7,957 bases of DNA from Chloroflexota bacterium (GTDB lineage: Bacteria; Chloroflexota; Limnocylindria; Limnocylindrales; CSP1-4), in assembly GCA_021815005.1 (NCBI GenBank), contig JAKAHL010000083.1:1-7957 (forward strand), in the 5' to 3' direction. Positions 1 to 6,294 of the stretch are shown in pieces. The translations under genes were made by a program, and so were the position numbers. The notes under the pieces are model-generated. The model was not told where the DNA came from, ran no database searches, and saw only the letters and a program-made list of their open reading frames with translations. Each line of letters opens with the position of its first letter. Position 1 is the stretch's first letter.

Positions 1-1
1 G

Positions 2-874
2 TCGGTTGCCGCCTCCGGCACGCCGGCCTCGTCTCCGGCCGGTTCACTCGCCCCGTCTCCCGCACCCTCCGCGAGCGTCGCACCGGCACCGTCCGGCACG
101 GCCGCGGCCGCCGCCTCTAGCGCAGCCGCCTCCGCGGGCGCCTCGGGCGCCGCCGCCTCGCCGTCGGCAGCCCCGGCGGCCCAGGTGCCGGTCTGCGACG
201 CCCTGCCGAACGGCAGCAAGCTGCCGGCCCTGTGCAATGCGCTCGAGGCCAAGCTGGGCCCAATCTCCGAGCAGGCTTCGCTGTCCGCGGTCGGCGCCAT
301 CGTGTCCGGTGACCTGATCACCCAGGCCCTGGTGCTGATCCTCGCCGGCTCGATCGGCATCCTGCTCTGGATCACCTACCGGTTCCGCGACTTCCGGATG
401 GGCGTCACGGCGCTCGTCGCGCTGCTCCACGACGTGATCGTGGTCGTCGGCCTGTTCGCGATCTTCGGGACGTTCTTCAACGTCCAGATCGACAGCCTGT
501 TCGTGACCGCGATGCTGACGGTCATCGGCTTCTCGGTGCACGACACCATCGTGGTCTTCGACCGGATCCGCGAGAACCGCGCCCGCCACGCCGGGGAGCC
601 GTTCGAGCGGATCGTCAACCACTCGATCATGCAGACCTTCGGGCGGTCGATCACCACCAGCTTCACCGTCGTGATCACGCTGCTCGCGCTGCTCCTGTTC
701 GCGGGCGAGGCGATCGGGACCTTCGTGCTCGCGCTCCTGATCGGCATCGTGTCGGGCACGTACTCCTCGATCTTCAACGCGAGCCCGCTGCTCGTGGTCT
801 GGCACCTGCACGACGAGAAGCAGCGCCTCGCCGCCGAGAACGCGGCCCGCCCTGGCCGCCGCGCCACGACGTGA
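2..874 (+). CDS. secF: SecF, protein translocase subunit (5' partial)
   Basis: SecF pairs with SecD as the membrane accessory of the SecYEG channel and uses the proton gradient to help complete protein export. The gene is cut by the left window edge; the reading frame is open from base 2 to the TGA at 872-874. Numbering from the GTG at 185 (an internal codon, not the real start), the end of the first periplasmic domain is followed by TM2 (about 47-65, ending YRFRDF), TM3 (74-96), TM4 (104-125), TM5 (158-173) and TM6 (176-198). The family signature is clear at 107-131: VTAMLTVIGFSVHDT followed by VVFDRIREN. The usual Asn of the ND pair is His119 here. The 61 residues before codon 185 are almost only Ala, Ser, Pro and Gly, an unusual linker in the extracytoplasmic domain. 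Two cysteines at 4 and 17 could form a disulfide outside the cytoplasm. SecD would be expected upstream, outside the window. The secF-recJ adjacency is also known from other bacteria. Confidence 0.95.
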   Translation, partial: SVAASGTPASSPAGSLAPSPAPSASVAPAPSGTAAAAASSAAASAGASGAAASPSAAPAAQVPVCDALPNGSKLPALCNALEAKLGPISEQASLSAVGAIVSGDLITQALVLILAGSIGILLWITYRFRDFRMGVTALVALLHDVIVVVGLFAIFGTFFNVQIDSLFVTAMLTVIGFSVHDTIVVFDRIRENRARHAGEPFERIVNHSIMQTFGRSITTSFTVVITLLALLLFAGEAIGTFVLALLIGIVSGTYSSIFNASPLLVVWHLHDEKQRLAAENAARPGRRATT

Positions 875-972
875 CCGCGGACCCGGTCGAGGCCGGGGCT
901 CGTCGGGGGAAGGGCCGAGCGGGCAGGGCGAACGGCCGGTGAGGGCGGCCAAAGACCCGGCTAAGGCTGGCA

Positions 973-988
973 TGGCAGACTCCGCGTC
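973..988 (+). promoter_or_regulatory. Putative extended -10 promoter giving a leaderless recJ mRNA
   Basis: The bases TGGCAGACT (973-981) read as an extended -10: TG, one base, then CAGACT, a variant of TAnnnT. Exactly seven bases separate it from the recJ ATG at 989, so transcription would start at or next to the A of ATG. No Shine-Dalgarno sequence is visible before this ATG, which fits leaderless translation. No good -35 box is seen (only AAGACC at 952-957). The hexamer lacks the preferred first T, so the call is tentative. Confidence 0.4.
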
Positions 989-2887
989 ATGATCGCAGCA
1001 CGCCACCGGTGGGTGTTCCCCGACCCGATCCGGCTCGATCCCGAGTTTCGCGAGGCCGCGAGTGCCCGCGGCCTGGGCCCGTTCGCGGCGGCCGTGCTGG
1101 CGCGCCGCGGGGTGGCTGACCCGGCCCGTCTCGCGTCGTTCCTGGGTCCGGCCGAGGCCGCGCTCAGCGACCCGCGTCTCCTGCCTGACGCGGCAGCGCT
1201 GGTGGACCGGGTCCGCAGCGCCAGGACTCGCCAGGAGCGGGTGATGGTCTTCGGGGACTTCGACGCGGACGGCCTCACGGGCCTCGCCCAGATGGTCCTG
1301 GCCCTGCGCCGCCTCGGGCTGGACGTGCTGCCCTACGTGCCGTCGCGCCTGGACGAGGGCCACGGCGTGTCGATGTCCAGCGTGGAGGCCGCCGTCGCCG
1401 CGGGCGCCACGCTGATCGTGACGGTGGACACCGGCTCCACGAGCGTCGCGGAGGTCGCGGCCGCCCGAGAGCGCCGCGTGGACGTCATCGTGACGGACCA
1501 CCACCACCTGCCGGACGCCCCGCCGGCCGTGGTCGCGCTGGTCAACCCGCACCGGGCGGACTCGGCCTATCCGGACGCGTCGCTGTCCGGGAGCGGCATC
1601 GCGTTCTCGGTCGCGCGCCTGCTGCTCGGCGAGCTGGAGGATGCGGAGGCGGACGCGCTGGCCATGGCGGACCTGGCCGCCATCGGGACCGTCGCGGACG
1701 TCGTGCCGCTGCTTGGCGAGAACCGGGCCATCGTGCGGCTCGGCCTGGAGCGCATGCGGGTGAATCCGCGCCCCGGGATCGCCGCGCTGCTGGCCGGAGC
1801 AGGCGTGCGGCCGGCGGACGTCGGCCCGGAGACGGTGGGCTTCACGCTGGCGCCCCGTCTCAACGCGGTCAGCCGCGTGGGCGAGGCCCTCGACGCGGCC
1901 AACCTCCTGCTCGCCCGGACCGACGAGGAGGCGGCGGCCCTCGCCGCCGTGCTCGAGGAGGCGAACGCCACCCGTCGGGACCTGATGCGCACGGCCGTCG
2001 CCGAGGCGCGGGCGGGCCTTGGCCTTGCTGATCCCGGCCTGCGGTCGGCCGGCCGGGCCACGCCCGGCGGCGCGGAGGCAGCGCCCGGCGTGGCCCCGGG
2101 CGGATCCGAGGTCGCGGTCGCTGGCGGGCGCGATGCCGCGGCGCTGCTCGTGCGGGGCCCGTGGCCGGTGGGGATCATCGGCCTGGTCGCGGGCCGGCTG
2201 GCCGAGGAGGTCGGCAAGCCGGCCGTGGTCGGCACGGTGGTGGGCGGCTTCGTCCGCGCCTCCTGCCGGGGTGACGGCCGCGTTCATCTGGCCCGCGCGC
2301 TCGATGCCTGCGACGATCTGCTCGTCCGGCATGGCGGCCACGCCGCCGCCGCAGGTTTCGAGGTGCCGCTGGCGAGCTGGGAGGCGTTCGCTCGCCGCTT
2401 CCTCGCCATCGCCGAGGCGGAGCGCCCTGACGACCCGCGCCCGGAACTCGCGGTCGACCTGGCGCTGCCCCACGCCTACGTGGACTACGGCCTGTACCGT
2501 GACCTGGCCCGCCTGGCGCCCTGCGGCCCTGGCAACGCAGACCCCCTCGTCGCTGTGCTGGGCCTGACGGTGGCGCGGGTGCGGGCCGCCAACGGCGGGC
2601 ACACGCAGCTGGTCCTGCGCCGTGACCGAGACGTGATCGACGCGATCGCGTTCGGGCGCGGCGACCTGGCGAGCGGCCTGGCCGAGGGCGATCGCGTGGA
2701 CGTCGTCGCCCGTCTCAGCAGTCGATCCTTCGGTGGTCTCGAGACGCTCCAGCTCGAGGTCCGGGATGTGGCCCCGTCGGGCTCGCACCCGCGCACCGCC
2801 GCCGTGCTGGAGCACGTCGCCGGGCGTGCCGGCGACCGTCCCGTCGGGGAGCGCCTCGCGCTCCCCTCGTCTGGAGGAATCCCATGA
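989..2887 (+). CDS. recJ: RecJ, single-stranded-DNA-specific 5'-3' exonuclease
   Basis: RecJ degrades single-stranded DNA 5' to 3' in recombinational, mismatch and base-excision repair, using two divalent metal ions in the cytoplasm. The 632 residues show the full RecJ order. The DHH phosphoesterase domain has motif [12 protein letters not shown] (88-98), motif II VDTG (146-149), motif III DHH (170-172) and motif [16 protein letters not shown] (228-241). PRLNAVSR (289-296) follows. The DHHA1 domain includes [10 protein letters not shown] (395-404) and the nucleic-acid-binding GGHAAAAG (449-456), and a C-terminal OB-like domain starts after LAPCGPGN (509-516). Catalytic Asp and His residues are present. 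Two oddities are an insertion at about 341-382 rich in Gly, Ala and Pro between DHH and DHHA1, and Ser295 where the family normally has Gly in the NAxGR motif. The ATG at 989 is chosen because it lies seven bases after a promoter-like element and gives a normal N-terminus. The stop overlaps the next gene's start (ATGA), implying translational coupling. Confidence 0.96.
   Translation: MIAARHRWVFPDPIRLDPEFREAASARGLGPFAAAVLARRGVADPARLASFLGPAEAALSDPRLLPDAAALVDRVRSARTRQERVMVFGDFDADGLTGLAQMVLALRRLGLDVLPYVPSRLDEGHGVSMSSVEAAVAAGATLIVTVDTGSTSVAEVAAARERRVDVIVTDHHHLPDAPPAVVALVNPHRADSAYPDASLSGSGIAFSVARLLLGELEDAEADALAMADLAAIGTVADVVPLLGENRAIVRLGLERMRVNPRPGIAALLAGAGVRPADVGPETVGFTLAPRLNAVSRVGEALDAANLLLARTDEEAAALAAVLEEANATRRDLMRTAVAEARAGLGLADPGLRSAGRATPGGAEAAPGVAPGGSEVAVAGGRDAAALLVRGPWPVGIIGLVAGRLAEEVGKPAVVGTVVGGFVRASCRGDGRVHLARALDACDDLLVRHGGHAAAAGFEVPLASWEAFARRFLAIAEAERPDDPRPELAVDLALPHAYVDYGLYRDLARLAPCGPGNADPLVAVLGLTVARVRAANGGHTQLVLRRDRDVIDAIAFGRGDLASGLAEGDRVDVVARLSSRSFGGLETLQLEVRDVAPSGSHPRTAAVLEHVAGRAGDRPVGERLALPSSGGIP
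2873..2878 (+). promoter_or_regulatory. Strong Shine-Dalgarno site for the propeller gene
   Basis: GGAGGA lies five bases before the ATG at 2884 and inside the last codons of recJ. It is the clearest ribosome binding site in the window and fixes the start of the downstream gene despite the overlap with the recJ stop. Confidence 0.8.
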
Positions 2888-4170
2888 CCCGCCCCGCGCG
2901 CGACTCGGGCCCCGCTGCGGGCGGCTCGCGCGATCCGCGCCCCGCCCGCAGCGGCCTGCTCGGCGGCGTGTCCGTCGCCGTCACCCTGTCGGCCGCGGGC
3001 CTGCTGGTCATCGCGCTCGGCACCCTGGCCATGGGCAGCGGCCGGCTGCCCTTCCTGTCCGCGGGCAGTGCAAGCCGGGGCGGCAGCTCGGGCGGAGGTG
3101 CCGTGTCAAAGACGCCCACGCCCTCCAACGTGGTCGTCGTGCCGACGCCGGCGCCGGGCGTCAGCGTGCCGGGTGTCCTGCTGTATGCGAAGGACGGCAA
3201 CATCTGGACCCAGTCCAAGGGGCAGGCCACGCAGCTGACGACGGGCGGCAACGACTCCATGCCGTCCTTCACGCCCGATGGCCAGAACGTCCTGTTCATC
3301 CGGACGCGATATGTCCGGGGACTCTGGAACGACGGCACGGGCGCCCGCGCCTACTACGCCATGGACGTGCCCAGCGTCATGGAGGTCCCTGTCGCGGGCG
3401 GCACCCCCAAGCAGCTGCTTGACGGGAGTTACAGCCCGCCCGGCAAGGGTCAGTGGATGGCCTGGATCCGAGAGCCCGAGCTGTCCCCCAACGGCCGGAC
3501 GCTGGCGATCGCGACGGACCTGCCCAACCCGGCGGCGGCGGGCGCGGACGTGGTGCTCAAGCTGTACGATCTCAAGACGGGCCGGCTGACCGACCCGGGC
3601 CTCGCCGAGGTCGCCCCCCTCGGGCACCAGGACCCGGCGTGGCGCCCGGACGGCAAGGTGCTCGCCTACGTGTTCAACAACCGCGACGGCGCCACCGGCG
3701 TGCCGCAGATCTACGGCTACACGCCCGCCACCGGCGCCGCCAAGCCGATCAGCGGCCCGGGCTACCTGCACCCGTCGTGGTCGCCGGACGGGCAGTACCT
3801 GGCGGCGACCAAGACAACCGCCTACGGCACCGACATCGCCATCCTCAATGCCGCCACGGGGGCCGAGGTCGCCCTGCTGACCAACGACGGCGCCAGCTGG
3901 GCGCCCGTCTGGTCGCCGGCGGGCGACCAGATCGCCTATCTGCACGCCGACGGTCAGGTGGTGGACCTGCGGCTGGTGACGCTCAAGGGTGCTGTGGGCG
4001 CCTGGACGGCCGGCGCCACGACCGACTTGACGCAGAGCGCTGGCCTCGACAGCGTCTCGCGACCCGGCTGGTACATCCCCGCGGACCAGATGCCCGTTGC
4101 CACGCCCGCGGGCGGCGGCTCGTCGGCAGCGCCGGCCGGATCATCCCCGGCAAGCCCGTCGCCCTCGTGA
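2884..4170 (+). CDS. Membrane-anchored TolB-like (PD40 repeat) beta-propeller protein, function unknown
   Basis: I do not recognise a specific gene. The 428-residue protein has a short Arg-containing cytoplasmic N-terminus and one hydrophobic segment at about 28-50. This could be a signal anchor or an uncleaved signal peptide. A Gly/Ser/Pro-rich linker (about 58-95) leads to a propeller domain (about 97-400). The blades carry the PD40 pattern of TolB-type propellers: FTPDGQNVLF (129-138), LSPNGRTLAI (200-209), WRPDGKVLAY (253-262), WSPDGQYLAA (299-308) and WSPAGDQIAY (343-352). The tail (405-428) is Ala/Ser/Pro-rich. Such propellers are usually protein- or ligand-binding scaffolds without catalysis, so an extracytoplasmic binding role is inferred. 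There is no twin-arginine motif and no lipobox, so Sec or SecYEG/YidC insertion is likely. It has a strong Shine-Dalgarno site and overlaps both recJ (ATGA) and pyrF (GTGA), so it sits inside a coupled operon with genes that do not explain its role. Confidence 0.82.
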   Translation: MTRPARDSGPAAGGSRDPRPARSGLLGGVSVAVTLSAAGLLVIALGTLAMGSGRLPFLSAGSASRGGSSGGGAVSKTPTPSNVVVVPTPAPGVSVPGVLLYAKDGNIWTQSKGQATQLTTGGNDSMPSFTPDGQNVLFIRTRYVRGLWNDGTGARAYYAMDVPSVMEVPVAGGTPKQLLDGSYSPPGKGQWMAWIREPELSPNGRTLAIATDLPNPAAAGADVVLKLYDLKTGRLTDPGLAEVAPLGHQDPAWRPDGKVLAYVFNNRDGATGVPQIYGYTPATGAAKPISGPGYLHPSWSPDGQYLAATKTTAYGTDIAILNAATGAEVALLTNDGASWAPVWSPAGDQIAYLHADGQVVDLRLVTLKGAVGAWTAGATTDLTQSAGLDSVSRPGWYIPADQMPVATPAGGGSSAAPAGSSPASPSPS

Positions 4171-5045
4171 CGGCGCCGTACCTCCAGCGCCTCGCGGCCC
4201 GCACGGCGGTCACGCGCTCGGCGCTCTGCCTCGGTCTGGACCCCGATCCGACCGCCCTGCCCGACGGGTTCCCCCCGGACATCGCCGGCGTCGAGGCGTT
4301 CTGCCGGCTCATCCTGCGGGCCGCGCTGCCGCACGCGACGGCCGTGAAGCCCAACCTCGCCTTCTTCGAAGCCTACGGATCGGCCGGCATCGCCGTGCTG
4401 GAGCGCCTCCGCGCGCTCGTGCCGCCCGAGGTCCAGTTCGTGGCGGACGCAAAGCGGGGCGACATCGGCTCCACCGCCGCTCGCCAAGCGGCCGCCCTCT
4501 ATGACGTCCTCGGAGCCGACGCGATCACGGTGAACCCCTATCTGGGCGAGGATGCCGTGCGGCCGCTGATGGATAGGGAGGACCGTTTCGCGTACGTGCT
4601 GTGCCGGACCTCCAACACGGGCGCAGGAGAGCTGCAGGGCCTCGTGGTGGCCGAGGACGCGGCGGCGGGCTACCCGGCCGAGCCCTTGTACGCGCGCGTT
4701 GCCCGCCGAGCGGGCGGGTGGGGGCCGGGCGGCACCGTAGGCCTGGTGGTCGGCGCCACCGCGCCCGCGGAGCTGCGGGCGATCCGGGCGATCGCGCCCG
4801 GCCTGGCGTTCCTGGTGCCGGGAGTCGGCGCGCAGGGCGGCGAGGCGGCACCCGTGCTGGCGGCGGGACCGGCGACGGCCGCACCGGCTGGGGGGGCGCC
4901 AGGCGGCGGCCTTCTGGTCAACGTGTCGCGGGGGATCGCTCGCGCCGCGCTGGGACCGGTTCCAGCGGGCGCCCCGCTCGACCTCGAGGCGCGCCTGGCG
5001 ACAGCTGCCGCCGAGTGGTCGGCTTCACTTGCTGTGCTACCCTGA
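4167..5045 (+). CDS. pyrF: Orotidine 5'-phosphate decarboxylase (long, subfamily 2 type)
   Basis: PyrF decarboxylates orotidine 5'-phosphate to UMP, the last step of de novo pyrimidine synthesis, in the cytoplasm. The 292 residues fit the longer PyrF type known from mycobacteria and myxobacteria rather than the roughly 240-residue E. coli type. Visible motifs are LCLGLDPDP (20-28), VKPNLAFFEAYG (60-71) with Lys61, the catalytic DAKRGDIGSTA (94-104) with Asp94, Lys96 and Asp99, TVNPYLGEDA (121-130), and the phosphate-binding C-terminal part VVGAT (194-198), LVPGVGAQGG (216-225) and VNVSRGI (251-257). A Gly/Ala/Pro-rich stretch at about 232-248 enlarges a loop that is normally shorter. The GTG at 4167 is chosen because it overlaps the preceding stop as GTGA and directly precedes conserved sequence; the frame stays open further upstream but reads as meaningless Arg/Pro-rich text inside the propeller gene. 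No clear Shine-Dalgarno site is seen, so translation probably relies on coupling to the gene before. Confidence 0.95.
   Translation: MTAPYLQRLAARTAVTRSALCLGLDPDPTALPDGFPPDIAGVEAFCRLILRAALPHATAVKPNLAFFEAYGSAGIAVLERLRALVPPEVQFVADAKRGDIGSTAARQAAALYDVLGADAITVNPYLGEDAVRPLMDREDRFAYVLCRTSNTGAGELQGLVVAEDAAAGYPAEPLYARVARRAGGWGPGGTVGLVVGATAPAELRAIRAIAPGLAFLVPGVGAQGGEAAPVLAAGPATAAPAGGAPGGGLLVNVSRGIARAALGPVPAGAPLDLEARLATAAAEWSASLAVLP
5035..5043 (+). promoter_or_regulatory. Extended -10 promoter for tatA-tatC, overlapping the end of pyrF
   Basis: TGCTACCCT is an extended -10 element (TG, one base, TACCCT) whose last base is the first base of the pyrF stop codon. Transcription would start near 5050, giving a leader of about 50 bases before tatA. 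No convincing -35 is present at 16-18 bases upstream (GTGGTC at 5015-5020), which is acceptable for an extended -10. It would make tatA-tatC and perhaps rapZ-yvcK transcribable independently of the recJ operon. Confidence 0.55.
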
Positions 5046-5052
5046 GCCCGCT

Positions 5053-5070
5053 CTGGACACCCCGGTCCGG
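5053..5070 (+). other. Small hairpin in the tatA leader
   Basis: CTGGAC (5053-5058) can pair with GTCCGG (5065-5070), including one T-G wobble, around the six-base loop ACCCCG. It lies a few bases after the inferred transcription start. No run of T follows, so it is not a canonical intrinsic terminator. It may stabilise the 5' end of the mRNA, or may be chance in such GC-rich DNA. Confidence 0.25.
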
Positions 5071-5089
5071 ATCGCCGCCCCACACCGTC

Positions 5090-5095
5090 GAGGTG
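5090..5095 (+). promoter_or_regulatory. Shine-Dalgarno site of tatA
   Basis: GAGGTG sits four bases before the ATG at 5100 and matches the anti-Shine-Dalgarno core. It supports this ATG as the tatA start and shows that tatA is translated independently of pyrF. Confidence 0.7.
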
Positions 5096-5099
5096 CCAC

Positions 5100-5453
5100 A
5101 TGCCGCTTGGACTGACGCCCGCCCACCTGATCCTGATCCTGGTCATCGCCCTGATCGTCGTTGGGCCCGGCAAGCTTCCGGATGTCGGCACAGCGCTCGG
5201 CAAGAGCATCAAGGAGTTCAGGAAGGCAGCCAGCGACGTGCAGGAGGCCACCTCGTTGGTGGGTGTGACCACGCCTGCCCCCGCGGCCGCTCCGGCTCCT
5301 GCGCCCGTCCAGGCCGCGCCCGTCCAGGCCGCGCCCATGGCGGTTCCGCCGCCGCCCGCGCCCGTCCAGGCCGCGCCCATGGCGGTTCCGCCGCCCGCGC
5401 CCGTGGCGGCGATTCCGGCTGAGGCCGCCGTGACGCCGGACGCCGGCGCGTAG
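5100..5453 (+). CDS. tatA: TatA/TatB-family twin-arginine translocase subunit
   Basis: TatA subunits assemble around substrate-loaded TatC and allow folded proteins with twin-arginine signals to cross the cytoplasmic membrane. The 117-residue protein starts with a single membrane helix (about 7-21, LILILVIALIVV at 10-21). A hinge VGPGKLPDVG (21-30) and an amphipathic helix TALGKSIKEFRKAASDVQE (31-49) follow, all typical of the family. His9 lies where E. coli TatA has a polar residue at the start of the helix. The hinge has Val-Gly-Pro rather than the Phe-Gly of E. coli TatA, a point of resemblance to TatB. With only one such gene beside tatC, a combined TatA/TatB role is possible, but other copies could lie elsewhere. 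From about residue 56 the tail is Ala/Pro/Val-rich and contains near-perfect repeats. The gene has its own promoter and Shine-Dalgarno site, and tatC follows after 33 bases. Confidence 0.93.
   Translation: MPLGLTPAHLILILVIALIVVGPGKLPDVGTALGKSIKEFRKAASDVQEATSLVGVTTPAPAAAPAPAPVQAAPVQAAPMAVPPPPAPVQAAPMAVPPPAPVAAIPAEAAVTPDAGA
5301..5396 (+). repeat. In-frame tandem DNA repeat encoding the TatA tail
   Basis: A 42-base unit (5316-5357) is followed directly by a 39-base unit (5358-5396). The two are identical except that the second lacks one GCC codon at its end. A 15-base partial copy (5301-5315) precedes them, and the first seven bases of the unit recur at 5397. They encode APVQAAPMAVPPPP and APVQAAPMAVPPP. 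Identity at the base level, including synonymous positions, points to recent tandem duplication by slippage or unequal recombination in the low-complexity tail. Confidence 0.85.
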
Positions 5454-5486
5454 CCTGGCGCGCCACGCCCGGACCGCTCTCCCCAT

Positions 5487-6269
5487 ATGGCCGATGCTGA
5501 TGCCGGCCTGCCGGCCGTGCTGACGGCCGTGCCGACCCCGCTCGGCGCGCCCGAGGCACCGCCTGCCCCGGGGCCCGGGGAGATGACGCTCGTCGAGCAC
5601 CTCGTCGAGCTGCGCAACCGCCTGTTCAAGGCGGTCCTCGCCGTGCTCGTCGCGTCGATCGTCGGGTTCATCCTCGGCGACCAGATCATCGCGATCCTCA
5701 AGGCCCCCATCCCGGGCGGCAAGCCGCTCTACTACACGGGCCTCGGCGACGCGTTCATGATCCACGTCAAGCTCGCCCTGGTCGTCGGGATCATCCTGGG
5801 CATGCCGGTCATCCTGTACCAGGGCTGGGCGTTCATCGCCCCCGGCCTCACCGAGAAGGAGCGGCGGGTCTCCCTGCCGTGGATCCCGGCCGCCCTGTTC
5901 TTCTTCGTGATCGGCGTCGGGATCGCGTACTTCATCCTCCCGTACGCGGCCGGGTTCCTCATCGGCTTCTCCTCGGACGCGCTCCAGCCCCTGATCACGG
6001 CCGAGGCCTACTTCGACTTCGTGACCACGCTGTTCCTCGTGTTCGGCCTGATCATGGAGTTCCCGATCATCCTGTTCGCGCTGTCGCGCGTCGGGATCGT
6101 CACCTCGGCCAAGCTCTCCGGCGCCAGGCGGCAGATCATCCTGGGCATCACGATCTTCGCCGCGGTGATCACGCCGGGCGGCGACCTCGTCAGCCCGATC
6201 GCGCTCGCCGTCACCATGTACGTCCTGTTCGAGGGCACGGTGTTCGTGATCAGGCGGACGGGAAAGTAG
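5487..6269 (+). CDS. tatC: TatC, twin-arginine translocase receptor
   Basis: TatC is the six-helix membrane protein that recognises the twin-arginine signal peptide and recruits TatA. The 260 residues align with the family throughout. HLVELRNRL (38-46) matches the E. coli N-terminal HLIELR motif, with Glu41 and Arg43 as counterparts of Glu15 and Arg17. FIAPGLTEKERR (116-127) contains Phe116, Pro119 and Glu125, matching Phe94, Pro97 and Glu103 of the signal-binding site. Glu191 in FGLIMEFPI (186-194) corresponds to Glu170. Six membrane stretches are apparent, the last at about 235-254. The first 32 residues form an Ala/Pro-rich extension not needed by the family. Initiation at the ATG at 5583 (Met33) would remove it. 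That ATG has GGGGAG directly abutting it, too close for a good ribosome site, while 5487 also lacks a clear site, so the true start is uncertain. It lies 33 bases after tatA in the same operon. Confidence 0.97.
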   Translation: MADADAGLPAVLTAVPTPLGAPEAPPAPGPGEMTLVEHLVELRNRLFKAVLAVLVASIVGFILGDQIIAILKAPIPGGKPLYYTGLGDAFMIHVKLALVVGIILGMPVILYQGWAFIAPGLTEKERRVSLPWIPAALFFFVIGVGIAYFILPYAAGFLIGFSSDALQPLITAEAYFDFVTTLFLVFGLIMEFPIILFALSRVGIVTSAKLSGARRQIILGITIFAAVITPGGDLVSPIALAVTMYVLFEGTVFVIRRTGK

Positions 6270-6294
6270 GCGGGCCCGTGGGCGCGGCAGCGGC

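Noticed and set aside
873..888. Hairpin GACCG/CGGTC just at the secF stop, and GCTCG/CGAGC at 898-920, as a possible terminator
   Set aside because: The stems are only five pairs and no T-run follows, so they are not distinguishable from chance in this base composition.
44..2815. Very long open frame on the minus strand (923 codons) opposite secF and recJ
   Set aside because: It runs antisense across two clear conserved genes and reads as Arg/Ala/Gly/His/Asp-rich text with no recognisable domain. Long antisense frames arise readily in very GC-rich DNA because stop codons are rare.
3453..4166. In-frame upstream extension of pyrF giving a 530-residue protein
   Set aside because: The extension overlaps the propeller gene in another frame and consists of Arg/Pro/Gly-rich sequence without family similarity. 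The GTG at 4167 gives a normal PyrF length and a GTGA overlap.
5451..5456. TAGCCT at the tatA stop as a -10 box for tatC
   Set aside because: There is no extended TG and the TGAC-containing hexamer upstream is only 15 bases away. The 33-base gap fits co-transcription with tatA.
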